IMG/VR virus record: IMGVR_UViG_3300030109_002424
Span: 1-29,819 of that record
Strand: one strand, 5' to 3'
DNA length: 29,819 nt
From: a virus
Under the pieces are notes generated by a model. It did not search any database, was not told the DNA's origin, and saw nothing but the letters and a program-made list of their open reading frames with translations. The translations under genes and the position numbers were made by a program. Of the stretch, positions 1 to 6,974 are shown in pieces (the first letter of the stretch is position 1; the number at the start of each line of letters is the position of its first letter).

Positions 1-33
1 TAAAATCAGCTACTGTATTTCACAGTAAGTAAA

Positions 34-207
34 ATGTCCAAGTGCAAGGATTGCCATTGTGAATGTCACTGTGGAGAAATTCTACACGCTCATCATTATG
101 ATGGTGATTTGTGCACTTGTAATAAATGTAATTGTAAAAGAACTTATGCATTTGAGAAAGATCATAGTTCTGACATAAGTTTTGAAAATGAGGTTAATCA
201 ACAATGA
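34..207 (+). CDS. Small Cys/His-rich, metallothionein-like protein
   Basis: This 57-residue ORF has two dense cysteine clusters. The first has Cys at 4, 7, 9, 11 and 13 with His at 8 and 12; the second has Cys at 27, 29, 32 and 34. His 18, 20 and 21 lie between them. The CxxCxCxCxC and CxCxxCxC spacings resemble metallothioneins or small zinc-binding knuckles, so binding of Zn, Cu or Cd is a reasonable inference. The C-terminal third is acidic and free of cysteine. An in-frame TAA at 1-3 sets the upstream limit, and ATG 34 is the first start. The stop overlaps the ATG of the next gene (ATGA), which suggests translational coupling. No clear ribosome binding site is seen. It could also be a structural zinc protein rather than a metal-storage protein. 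Confidence 0.6.
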   Translation: MSKCKDCHCECHCGEILHAHHYDGDLCTCNKCNCKRTYAFEKDHSSDISFENEVNQQ

Positions 208-539
208 ACTTAGCAGATTTATTAAAAAAAAATATAGTAATGGTACCGGTTGTAGCATCGGTGCTAGTCGGAACATTTACTGGTGTTAAATACATTGTTA
301 ATCTAACAGATACTATCAACGCCAATCAAGCAGAAATCCATGAATTAAAAACAATGGATTTAGAAAATATTCAAAGAGACATGAAAGTATTAACCGACAA
401 TGTAAACACAGTTATTGCAAAATTAGAAAGAGCTGAAGGTACTTGGGAAATGGCTGAAAACTTATACGAAGTCTTGGCCGATAAAGTCAGGCAGATGGAA
501 TACGACATAAAAGATTTAAATAGAGAAATTAATTATTAG
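204..539 (+). CDS. Membrane-anchored coiled-coil protein (lysis-region, holin/spanin-like topology)
   Basis: The protein has 111 residues. One hydrophobic segment at about residues 10-34 is preceded by two lysines. A long charged helical region follows (about 38-111) with heptad-like spacing of Leu, Ile and Val, typical of a coiled coil. No catalytic motif is visible. It overlaps the Cys-rich gene by 4 bases. It lies in a run of small membrane or secreted proteins that ends with a peptidoglycan peptidase, so a role in lysis or in the host envelope is inferred from position and topology. A single N-terminal anchor with a coiled coil also suits an inner-membrane spanin or a generic envelope protein. 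Function is not proven. Confidence 0.65.
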   Translation: MNLADLLKKNIVMVPVVASVLVGTFTGVKYIVNLTDTINANQAEIHELKTMDLENIQRDMKVLTDNVNTVIAKLERAEGTWEMAENLYEVLADKVRQMEYDIKDLNREINY

Positions 540-547
540 GATGAACT

Positions 548-1099
548 ATGGAGATTGCCAAGATGAATTACAAATTTACAGCAATATTAATAGTTATGTT
601 AATGCTTTTAGCACTATTTGGTGGTCCGGCACACGGTCGTAATGAGTATCTTAATAACAGTGATAGGTGTGGTGAGGTAGAAGCAAGAATAGAAAAAGAA
701 GACAGAGATACGACTTACACTTATTCAGATAGTGATTATGATTCTGATAATTATAGATTTAATTTATCATTTAGAAAGTATCTTGGCACAGATTGCAAAA
801 CTTCAAAAGAAAACATGCAACTTAAACAACAACTTGAATTGATGAAAATGTGTAATAAAGTTAATAGAAATCCAAGTTTAGCACAAAATCAAAATTTTGC
901 ATTATTAGTATCAAAATGTAGAGGTGTAGTTCCACAAATAGACGAAGTAGAAACTATGCCTAAAGGTAGTCTTTGGGATGAATTAAAACAAGATTATATT
1001 AAAGAAAACCCAGATTCTAAAAGTTTAGATAATAACAGCACGTTGAAAATGCCACCAGAAGGGTATATACTGCCTCTACCAAAACCAAAAGATGACTAA
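548..1099 (+). CDS. Secreted or membrane-anchored hypothetical protein
   Basis: The protein has 183 residues. Residues 6-30 form a strong hydrophobic core that ends in a small-residue stretch (GGPAHG), as in a Sec signal peptide or an N-terminal anchor. No lipobox cysteine is present, so it is not an obvious lipoprotein spanin. The mature part is hydrophilic. It has a Tyr/Asp/Ser-rich stretch around 56-72, several cysteines that could pair in the periplasm, and a Pro-rich C-terminus. ATG 548 follows an AGGA about 7 bases upstream; a second in-frame ATG (563) lacks as good a site. I do not recognise the family. Neighbours suggest an envelope or lysis role. It overlaps the next gene by 8 bases. 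Confidence 0.65.
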   Translation: MEIAKMNYKFTAILIVMLMLLALFGGPAHGRNEYLNNSDRCGEVEARIEKEDRDTTYTYSDSDYDSDNYRFNLSFRKYLGTDCKTSKENMQLKQQLELMKMCNKVNRNPSLAQNQNFALLVSKCRGVVPQIDEVETMPKGSLWDELKQDYIKENPDSKSLDNNSTLKMPPEGYILPLPKPKDD

Positions 1100-1493
1100 A
1101 AAACCATTAACTATATCTGAAGAAGCTAAAGTACAAATGCCGATGAAAACAGTTGCTTCTTTGATCTGTATGGTAGCAATTGGTACCTGGGCTTATTTTG
1201 GTATAAATGAAAAATTAAATCAACACTCTACAAAATTAGAATTGTTTGAAAAAGATTTACATCATAACACAGAATTTAGAATTAAATATCCACGTGGAGA
1301 ATTAGGTCAGTCGTCTGGGGAAGCGGAGCTTTTCATGTTAGTAGAGCATATGGCAGGATTAATTGAGTCTATGGACGAAGAACTCAAAGGTATGAGAAAC
1401 AATAAAATTAATATAGATTTTTTAAAAGAACAAGTATCAAAATTACAAGTAGATGTAGAAAAATTAATTAGAAATGGAAATGGAGAGCACTAA
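1092..1493 (+). CDS. Membrane-anchored coiled-coil protein, similar in layout to the 204-539 product
   Basis: The protein has 133 residues. A cytoplasmic-looking N-terminal arm of about 18 residues is followed by one hydrophobic segment (about 19-38) and a charged helical C-terminal region (about 40-133) with coiled-coil character. The layout matches the 111-residue protein three genes upstream, so the pair could be two partners or divergent duplicates; I cannot align them convincingly by eye. It starts inside the end of the previous gene and ends in a TAATG overlap with the next, so the genes are probably translated together. Lysis or envelope function is inferred from position only. Confidence 0.65.
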   Translation: MTKKPLTISEEAKVQMPMKTVASLICMVAIGTWAYFGINEKLNQHSTKLELFEKDLHHNTEFRIKYPRGELGQSSGEAELFMLVEHMAGLIESMDEELKGMRNNKINIDFLKEQVSKLQVDVEKLIRNGNGEH

Positions 1494-1708
1494 TGGTTGA
1501 AATAGTATTTGCATTATTATTAATACAAGATCATAAAATTATAGAGCATCGTTATCACGAGACATTATCACAATGTATGAAGGCTAGACGTTATGCTATG
1601 AAGGATAGAAATCCTGATGGTAGAGTAGTTTTTAAATGTATTCAATCTAAGGCTAACGTAGAAATATATATGGGTGATAAAAAAATTACATCCCTTATAC
1701 TTGACTAA
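1493..1708 (+). CDS. Conserved small marine-phage protein with hydrophobic N-terminus
   Basis: The protein has 71 residues and begins with the hydrophobic stretch MVEIVFALLLI. A charged domain with Cys28 and Cys49 and a predicted beta-rich end follows. I recall very similar short proteins next to lysis genes in marine phage contigs, but no function is known to me. The N-terminus may be a short signal or an anchor, and the two cysteines may form a disulfide. The start is set by a TAATG overlap with the upstream gene and by a GGAGAG site 5-6 bases before it. The stop overlaps the next ATG in the same way. Confidence 0.7.
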   Translation: MVEIVFALLLIQDHKIIEHRYHETLSQCMKARRYAMKDRNPDGRVVFKCIQSKANVEIYMGDKKITSLILD

Positions 1709-2367
1709 TGGCATACTTAAACATTAATATACCAACTATATACGCAAAAGTAAGAAAGGAATATTTATATGATCTCGATCCAAAATATAAAACAGAAAGC
1801 ATGGACTGTATTATGTTCGGCATGGCAGCGATTACAGGTCGTGCCCTCTTATTTCATTGCATGTTACCAAACGGTGCGTGCTACTGGCGTTTGCCTATTT
1901 CAGCGTTTATTCAAAAAGACTTTGACAGATCCAAAGTGCCAGATATGTCAGTCGACGAGTTGGAATTGTGGAATTGCTTTAGTTATTATCCTAGTTGTAC
2001 TGAATTTGATTTTTTAGGTGGTGCCAAAGGTAAATACCTAGGAAAGGATAAAAAATTTTATCATGGACAATATTTATTTACAATTGATTGGGCTACTCCA
2101 GAAGTTAATGAAATTGATTGTGAACATTCCGAAATTCCTGATGAACATAAGTGTCACCATATACTGGAGCTTGATAACGGTAATTTTGCAGCTCAGCCTA
2201 ATAATCGTCTTTTGTGGCATGTTGCTAATTACACTGTTTCTAACGATTGGCCTGACTATAAAGTCCAAAGTACTTACTGGTCTGTCGAAGATAAGGGATG
2301 GACTACTGAAGATACTGACAAAATGTTTTATCAAATAGAGGAGAATAAAAATGAATCTGACTCGTAA
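1708..2367 (+). CDS. Conserved marine-phage hypothetical protein
   Basis: The protein has 219 residues, is soluble-looking and is rich in aromatic residues (Tyr, Trp, Phe). It has scattered Cys and His residues and no transmembrane segment. The N-terminus (MAYLNINIPTIYAKVRKEYL) and internal phrases such as HCMLPNG and DNGNFAAQPNNR match a family I remember from pelagiphage and Mediterranean viral contigs, placed beside the endolysin gene. No function is assigned there to my knowledge, and I see no catalytic motif. Its 3' end overlaps the peptidase gene by 17 bases. That overlap contains the ribosome binding site and start of the peptidase, which supports joint expression. Confidence 0.7.
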   Translation: MAYLNINIPTIYAKVRKEYLYDLDPKYKTESMDCIMFGMAAITGRALLFHCMLPNGACYWRLPISAFIQKDFDRSKVPDMSVDELELWNCFSYYPSCTEFDFLGGAKGKYLGKDKKFYHGQYLFTIDWATPEVNEIDCEHSEIPDEHKCHHILELDNGNFAAQPNNRLLWHVANYTVSNDWPDYKVQSTYWSVEDKGWTTEDTDKMFYQIEENKNESDS

Positions 2368-2830
2368 TTTTACACTTCAAGAATTAACCAAAAGCGACAC
2401 TGCTATCAGAAAGGGGATTGATAATAATCCAAATGCTGATCAAGTAGAAAAATTGAAAGTTTTATGTGAAGAAATACTTCAACCGGTACGAGACCATTTT
2501 GGTAGAGTAAGGGTAACGAGCTGTTTCCGTACTGTTGAGCTTTGTAATGCTATTGGTAGTTCACCAAATTCGCAGCATTCAAAAGCTGAGGCTTGCGATT
2601 TTGAATGTCCAGGAGTTGATAATGCTGAATTAAGTGATTGGATACATAGTCATCTAGATTATGATCAATTGATTCTCGAGTTCTACACTCCAGGTGAAAA
2701 AAATTCAGGATGGGTTCATTGCAGCTTCACTACCGATCAACCTAGAAAACAATATATGCATGCTTTTAGACTAGAAGGCAGAACCAAATATAAGCCAATA
2801 ATAGGTAAAGCAAAGGATGTGTTAGTTTAA
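2351..2830 (+). CDS. M15-family peptidoglycan peptidase (putative endolysin)
   Basis: The protein has 159 residues, the usual length of single-domain M15 (Peptidase_M15_3, PF08291) phage enzymes. The zinc-site pattern is present: SxHxxxxAxD at residues 74-83 with His76 and Asp83, and a WVH motif with His123. Glu110 in LILEF is a candidate catalytic residue. Family members are zinc DD- or LD-carboxypeptidases or endopeptidases that cut peptide stems in peptidoglycan. At the end of a run of membrane and secreted proteins it most likely acts as the endolysin. No signal peptide is visible, so it would need a holin or other export route. A strong AGGAG lies 8-12 bases before ATG 2351. An alternative role is local wall digestion during entry. 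Confidence 0.85.
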   Translation: MNLTRNFTLQELTKSDTAIRKGIDNNPNADQVEKLKVLCEEILQPVRDHFGRVRVTSCFRTVELCNAIGSSPNSQHSKAEACDFECPGVDNAELSDWIHSHLDYDQLILEFYTPGEKNSGWVHCSFTTDQPRKQYMHAFRLEGRTKYKPIIGKAKDVLV

Positions 2831-2958
2831 TGCCAATAAGTAGAGCACAAATACCTCAACAGATAACTGGTAATTTAAGAGGGGGGAGACCTTCTAGAGC
2901 AATGCGTAAGAGAGTAGACAAGAAACGAAAGAAAAGGTATAAAGTAAGAACGAGATAA
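2830..2958 (+). CDS. Small highly basic protein
   Basis: The protein has 42 residues and starts MPISRAQIPQQITGN. The C-terminal half is almost entirely Lys and Arg (19-42). It starts in a TAATG overlap with the peptidase stop, which supports translation. I recall similarly short basic proteins beginning MPISRAQ in marine phage contigs. The charge suggests binding to nucleic acid or to an acidic virion surface. That is an inference; no fold can be assigned at this length. Confidence 0.6.
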   Translation: MPISRAQIPQQITGNLRGGRPSRAMRKRVDKKRKKRYKVRTR

Positions 2959-2975
2959 CATAAGTTATAACGTCA

Positions 2976-2987
2976 AAAGGGCCCTTT
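2976..2987. other. Perfect 12-bp palindrome upstream of the basic-protein gene
   Basis: AAAGGGCCCTTT is its own reverse complement. It sits in one of the larger gaps of the window (2959-3004), 17 bases before ATG 3005 and just upstream of an AGGAGAA ribosome binding site. A TATAAC hexamer at 2966-2971 could be a -10 element, but I see no matching -35. There is no loop or T-tract, so it does not look like a Rho-independent terminator. It may be a protein-binding site or chance. Confidence 0.35.
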
Positions 2988-3004
2988 AATAATAGGAGAA
3001 TATT

Positions 3005-3358
3005 ATGGCTAACGGATTAAAACCAATAGGTGATAGCATCAAACCTATTATAGACAAAATTAAAAAAGAACGTGAAGAAAAACGTAAAAGAAAAGGTAAC
3101 AAACCAGTTAGAACACAACCAAAATTACCTGGTATGAAAAAAGGTGGAAGTGCTAAAAAAGGAGGCGTTAAGGGCGCAATGGTAATTTCTATTGGTATAG
3201 GAAAAGCTAAAGATTATCCTGGCGCTAAAGAAATAATGAAAAAAAATAAAAAAGGTAAGAAAAAATTCGTAGAAGGTGGAATTGCATTTGGTGGCGAGAA
3301 AAGAATCCCCGGCTCAGGTGCAGCGTTTAGAGGAACTGGATTCAAAGGAATATTTTAG
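3005..3358 (+). CDS. Lys/Gly-rich basic protein with KKGG motifs
   Basis: The protein has 117 residues. The N-terminal 40 residues form a charged, probably helical region rich in Lys, Arg and Glu. A low-complexity segment with repeated KKGG follows (residues 45-56), then a more ordered-looking stretch (57-75), a poly-Lys run (about 78-87) and a Gly-rich tail with GGIAFGG. A good ribosome binding site (AGGAGAA) precedes ATG 3005. The KKGG repeats also occur in the next gene, so the two may be related. High positive charge next to head-tail genes suggests a DNA-binding or DNA-condensing virion protein. No enzymatic motif is seen. Assignment is tentative. Confidence 0.65.
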   Translation: MANGLKPIGDSIKPIIDKIKKEREEKRKRKGNKPVRTQPKLPGMKKGGSAKKGGVKGAMVISIGIGKAKDYPGAKEIMKKNKKGKKKFVEGGIAFGGEKRIPGSGAAFRGTGFKGIF

Positions 3359-3366
3359 GAGGAAAA

Positions 3367-3843
3367 ATGGACAATTCAAAAATACCAATGCATAAAAGAA
3401 TGGCTATGGGAAAAATGGCTAAAGGTGGCAAAGTAAAAAAAATGATGGGTGGCGGCATGGGCGGCAGATCCGGTGACATGATGTATTCAAGAGGATACGG
3501 TGTTGGTGAGAGATCAAAAAGAATGCCAACTATGTTACAAGACAGAGGCGCTATGAAAAAAGGTGGAGTCGCAGCAGCAGCTAAAAAAGTAAGAGCTTCA
3601 GGTATGAAAAAAGGTGGTTTAAAATCTGTTGATAAAAGTAAAAATCCTGGTTTAGCAAAACTTCCTACGGGTGTTAGAAATAAAATGGGTTACATGAAAA
3701 AAGGTGGCCGAACTAATACTAGAAGAATGAACAGACTCGAAGAGCTTGGCAGAGTTGATGCTGAAAGAGCTAAAACTAGAAAAGGCGCAAGAAATCTTAG
3801 ATCTGAAAAAAAAAGAATAGTAAAAGAACTTAAAAAGAAGTAG
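3367..3843 (+). CDS. Lys/Gly/Met-rich basic protein with MKKGG repeats
   Basis: The protein has 158 residues and is strongly basic and largely low-complexity. MKKGG occurs three times (in AMKKGGV, GMKKGGL and YMKKGGR), with further KGGK and MGGGMGGR runs near the N-terminus. The last 45 residues are a Lys/Arg/Glu-rich helix-like tail. TAGGAGGAAAA just before ATG 3367 is a near-perfect ribosome binding site, and the gap to the upstream gene is 8 bases. It follows another KKGG protein and precedes the head-completion gene. A structural or DNA-binding virion role is inferred. The regularly spaced MKKGG could be a docking or cleavage signal. Confidence 0.65.
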   Translation: MDNSKIPMHKRMAMGKMAKGGKVKKMMGGGMGGRSGDMMYSRGYGVGERSKRMPTMLQDRGAMKKGGVAAAAKKVRASGMKKGGLKSVDKSKNPGLAKLPTGVRNKMGYMKKGGRTNTRRMNRLEELGRVDAERAKTRKGARNLRSEKKRIVKELKKK

Positions 3844-3854
3844 GACATGGATAA

Positions 3855-4565
3855 ATGGCAACCAGTGGAACAGCAACATTCGATTTATCAGTCGATGAAA
3901 TAGTAGAAGAAGCATACGAAAGATGCGGTATTCAAACTAACTCTGGTTACGATTTAAAAAAAGCAAGAAGATCATTAAATGTTTTATTTTCTGAGTGGGG
4001 TAACAGAGGTGTTCACCTTTGGAAAATTCAATTAAACGCAGTTGCTCTTGTAGCTTCACAATCTCAATATAGCACGGTAGCAGGAGTAAGTGATGTACTA
4101 GAAGCTTTTATTTCAAATAGTTCTGTTGTAACAAATCCAGGTGCTGACGTTACAGATGTATCTATAACTAAAATAGATAGATCTACTTATGCAGCTTTAC
4201 CTAATAAAGGTTCAACAGGTACACCTTCTCAGTATTTTGTTGATAGAAATACTGCAGGTACTTCGACTCCAACTATAACATTATATATTACACCAAATGG
4301 TCAAAATTATACTCATTTAAAATATTATTCATTGCAAAGAATACAAGATGCAGGTGCTTACACTAACACAGCAGATGTTCCCTTTAGATGGATTCCTTGT
4401 ATGATCTCAGGATTAGCTTTTTATCTTTCTCAAAAATATGCACCAGATAGAACTCAAGCATTAAAATTATATTATGAAGATGAAATAAAAAGAGCATTAG
4501 ATGAAGATGGTTCAAGAAATTCAACCTTTATTACTCCTGCTCAATACTACCCAACGGTAACCTAA
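3855..4565 (+). CDS. P22 gp4-like head-completion / tail accessory protein
   Basis: The protein has 236 residues. The N-terminal helical region (about residues 12-50: DEIVEEAYERCGI, then the LNVLFSEWGNRG stretch) fits the gp4-type head-completion fold, in which helices bind under the portal. A beta-rich middle follows (about 60-150), then a C-terminal helical part (about 175-220) with an aromatic patch. P22 gp4 closes the portal and provides the surface for the tail hub. The adaptor-like gene at 4914 and the gp10-like gene at 17780 support this class of tail. The start at 3855 is preceded by a TAGGA motif. Assignment rests on remembered family features, not a search. Confidence 0.65.
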   Translation: MATSGTATFDLSVDEIVEEAYERCGIQTNSGYDLKKARRSLNVLFSEWGNRGVHLWKIQLNAVALVASQSQYSTVAGVSDVLEAFISNSSVVTNPGADVTDVSITKIDRSTYAALPNKGSTGTPSQYFVDRNTAGTSTPTITLYITPNGQNYTHLKYYSLQRIQDAGAYTNTADVPFRWIPCMISGLAFYLSQKYAPDRTQALKLYYEDEIKRALDEDGSRNSTFITPAQYYPTVT

Positions 4566-4566
4566 T

Positions 4567-4914
4567 ATGGCTAGAACATTTGCAAAAGGTAAATATGCAC
4601 TGTCTATATCAGATAGATCAGGACAAGCTTTTCCATATTTAGAAATGGTAAAAGAATGGAATGGTTCTTTAGTTCATATATCTGAATATGAACCTAAATC
4701 TCCACAACTTGATCCAAAAGTTTATGGTGGAGATCCACAAGCTTTAAGAAACACCAGAGTGCAACATAATATTGGTAACATGACAGTAGATGTAGGATCA
4801 TTTCAAGGAACTCTTGGTATACCTACTTACAGTTCTAATGGCATGCTACCTTTGCCACAAGGTAAAAGATTAGATATATTAAGTAGAATTGGAAAGGTTA
4901 AAGTGGTTGTATAA
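4567..4914 (+). CDS. Conserved marine-phage protein between two head-tail adaptor genes
   Basis: The protein has 115 residues. The N-terminal half carries a phrase I recall as well conserved in marine phages (ISDRSGQAFPYLEMVKEWNG), followed by HISEYEPKSPQLDPK. The C-terminal half is a less ordered Gly/Pro-rich stretch. It is soluble with no membrane segment. It starts right after the gp4-like gene (gap of one base) and its stop overlaps the next ATG (TAATG), so it is coupled to two structural genes. It is probably a minor virion or assembly protein. No catalytic motif is visible and the function is unknown to me. Confidence 0.65.
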   Translation: MARTFAKGKYALSISDRSGQAFPYLEMVKEWNGSLVHISEYEPKSPQLDPKVYGGDPQALRNTRVQHNIGNMTVDVGSFQGTLGIPTYSSNGMLPLPQGKRLDILSRIGKVKVVV

Positions 4915-5567
4915 TGGCATTAACATACGCAAATTTAGTCACAAAAATTAGAAACTACACAGAAGTTGATGATACAGTATTTACAACTGATATTGTAAAT
5001 GGTTTTATATCCGATGCTGAAGAAAGAATTTTAAGAGATGTTAATACTGATGCAGATAGAAAATATGCTACTGCAAGTATGGTGGCTTCTCAAAAATTTT
5101 TAAATTTTCCTACAGGTGCATTGATAATAAGAGCAGTACAAGTAACTAGTTCTGGTGAAAGAATTTATTTAGATAAAAGAGATACAACTTTTATTGATGA
5201 ATTTAATTCAACAAGCGCAACTGGTGTGCCAAAATATTATGCAAATTTTGACGATGATACTTTAATGTTTGCACCTATACCAAATGCTACTTTTTCTATA
5301 CAAGCTAGTTATGTAGCTTTACCAACAGGTTTATCTTCTTCTAATACTGAGACATATTTAAGTAAAAGGTTTCCAAACGGTCTGCTATATGCGTGTCTTA
5401 TTGAAGCTTTTGGTTATTTAAAAGGGCCTATGGAGATGTTGCAATATTACGAAAAACAGTATAATAATGCTATAGCTAAATATGCTATTGAGCAAATTGG
5501 CAGAAGAAGAAGAGACGATTATTTCAATGGTGCGATAAGAATCAAAATAGATTCACCGTCACCTTAA
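4914..5567 (+). CDS. Phage head-tail adaptor-like protein
   Basis: The protein has 217 residues. The opening ALTYANLVTKIRNYTEVDD and the following FISDAEERILRDVNTDADR match the N-terminal helices of the adaptor family seen in many marine podoviruses, often annotated as phage adaptor or tail tubular protein A-like. A beta-rich central part follows (about 60-140). The C-terminal helices include a basic GRRRRDD turn and a conserved-looking IRIKIDSPSP end. It is coupled to the upstream gene by a TAATG overlap. The likely role is in the ring joining the portal to the tail. Whether this or the 3855 product contacts the portal first cannot be decided from sequence. Confidence 0.65.
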   Translation: MALTYANLVTKIRNYTEVDDTVFTTDIVNGFISDAEERILRDVNTDADRKYATASMVASQKFLNFPTGALIIRAVQVTSSGERIYLDKRDTTFIDEFNSTSATGVPKYYANFDDDTLMFAPIPNATFSIQASYVALPTGLSSSNTETYLSKRFPNGLLYACLIEAFGYLKGPMEMLQYYEKQYNNAIAKYAIEQIGRRRRDDYFNGAIRIKIDSPSP

Positions 5568-5581
5568 AACAGGAGAAAATT

Positions 5582-6019
5582 ATGGCTATAACAACAAGCG
5601 CAATAACAAGTTCCTTTAAAAACCAACTTTTAAGTGGAATACACAATTTTGATGCGTCTGGTGGTAACACATTTAAACTTGCATTATATTCAGATAGTGC
5701 AGTTATTGGACCAGGACTTGCATCATTTACAACTGCAGGACAGATTACTGACTCAACTGGTGATTATGCATCAGGCGGAAAAGCATTAACGGGACAAACT
5801 CATAAATTATCAGGAACTACTGCGATAGTAGATTTTGCAGATTTATCTTACTTAACAGCTACAATTACAGCAATGGGTGCATTGATTTACAATACAAATC
5901 AAGCAAATAAATCTGTAGCGGTTTTAGATTTTGTTTCAAATAAAACATCAACATCAGGAACTTTCACAATTCAGTTTCCAAACTTTACTGACACATTAGC
6001 AATAATTAGATTAGCTTAG
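5582..6019 (+). CDS. Beta-rich virion structural protein
   Basis: The protein has 145 residues and is rich in Thr, Ser, Ala and Gly with alternating hydrophobic residues, as expected for a beta-sandwich. The N-terminus (SFKNQLLSGIHNF ... TFKLALYSDSA) is one I recall from structural genes of marine phages, including myovirus-like pelagiphages. No signal, coiled coil or catalytic motif is visible. A strong ACAGGAGAAAATT leader precedes ATG 5582. It lies between the adaptor gene and other beta-rich appendage proteins. A tail or capsid decoration role is inferred from composition and location. Confidence 0.6.
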   Translation: MAITTSAITSSFKNQLLSGIHNFDASGGNTFKLALYSDSAVIGPGLASFTTAGQITDSTGDYASGGKALTGQTHKLSGTTAIVDFADLSYLTATITAMGALIYNTNQANKSVAVLDFVSNKTSTSGTFTIQFPNFTDTLAIIRLA

Positions 6020-6032
6020 GGGGTAAAGCATA

Positions 6033-6959
6033 ATGGCTAACGTCACAGTATCAATCACTGGGCTACGAGCCATTACAAATCCCTCTGCATGGGGTACAGG
6101 AGCTGCATGGGGAAAAGGCAGTTGGAATACTGGTGGAAGTATCAACGCACAAAATATTGCATTTAATTCTGAAGGTTGGGGTAGAAATCTTTGGAGCCAA
6201 GGTGATTGGGGCAGAAACGGTTTAGGTGTAACAATACCTATAACAGGTCAATCTTTTAGTTCATCAGTAGGATCAACATCAATTACAGCTCAACTAAATG
6301 TAGGTTGGGGCAGAAAAACTTGGGGTAATCTTGGATGGGGAGTTGCTTATTCTGCTGCACCTGCTGGATTACCAATTTCAGTTTCAATAGGTGGAGTTAC
6401 AGTAAAAGCAAATGCTCTTACGCCAAAAATAACTAACACAATTACATCTGGTTTAGGTTTAGTTGATATTTCAGGTGATGGTATAGGTGTTCACGTTAAC
6501 GCAAATCCTGTTACTTTATCTACTGGAAGCCCTGTAGTAACAAATTTTGAAACAGTTTCATTATCAGGTGTTCAAATAACATCAGCAGTTAATCCTGCTA
6601 CAACACCGGGTTCTGCAGATGTAAGCTTAACTGGTCAGCAAATAAATGTTGGGTTTGGGTCTACATTTAGAGCATTTACTGATATAACTATCAGACCTAC
6701 TGGATTTTCTATATCTTCAGGTCTAGGTTCAGTAGAGGCTATTTCTAAAGTAGATGTAAGTGGTTTTACAATTACATCATCTTTAGGTAATATAACAACA
6801 AAACAAACAGCTGTAATAAAACCTACTGGTTTAGGTATTACTTCAGGTTTAGGATTAGCAAGTGCTATTGCTTGGGGAAGTGTTGACACCGGTAGTACTG
6901 TGTCTTATAGTGAGGTAAATACTGGTTCACAAACTACATGGACTGATATTGCAGCGTAA
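6033..6959 (+). CDS. Trp-rich beta-repeat virion protein
   Basis: The protein has 308 residues in two parts. Residues 18-104 hold nine tryptophans in short WG-containing units (W20, W26, W31, W49, W54, W59, W92, W97, W102), with GWGR seen twice. From about 110 on, the sequence has beta-like repeats containing an ITSGLG or ISSGLG phrase (near 225, 248 and 268) separated by Val/Ser/Thr-rich strands. The C-terminus is again aromatic (WGSVDTGS ... TTWTDIAA). Proteins ending this way are familiar to me from marine phage contigs beside tail-fibre genes. It is probably a fibrous structural protein. The start is supported by a GGGGG-type purine run about 8 bases upstream. Confidence 0.6.
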   Translation: MANVTVSITGLRAITNPSAWGTGAAWGKGSWNTGGSINAQNIAFNSEGWGRNLWSQGDWGRNGLGVTIPITGQSFSSSVGSTSITAQLNVGWGRKTWGNLGWGVAYSAAPAGLPISVSIGGVTVKANALTPKITNTITSGLGLVDISGDGIGVHVNANPVTLSTGSPVVTNFETVSLSGVQITSAVNPATTPGSADVSLTGQQINVGFGSTFRAFTDITIRPTGFSISSGLGSVEAISKVDVSGFTITSSLGNITTKQTAVIKPTGLGITSGLGLASAIAWGSVDTGSTVSYSEVNTGSQTTWTDIAA

Positions 6960-6974
6960 ACAGGAGTTTATAAG

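Noticed and set aside
11-27. Hairpin TACTGT / ACAGTA with a 5-base loop
   Set aside because: Only six base pairs, no T-tract after it; too weak to call a terminator.
1-33. Possible tail of an upstream gene, with stops at 1-3, 26-28 and 30-32 in the three frames
   Set aside because: Fewer than 11 codons are visible in any frame, so neither frame nor product can be chosen.
1769-2338. Two overlapping + strand open frames inside the 1708 gene, with hydrophobic products
   Set aside because: They are shadows of the conserved 1708 protein; the hydrophobicity follows from T-rich codons read out of frame.
2966-2971. TATAAC as a -10 element before the 3005 gene
   Set aside because: No acceptable -35 hexamer at 16-18 bases upstream.
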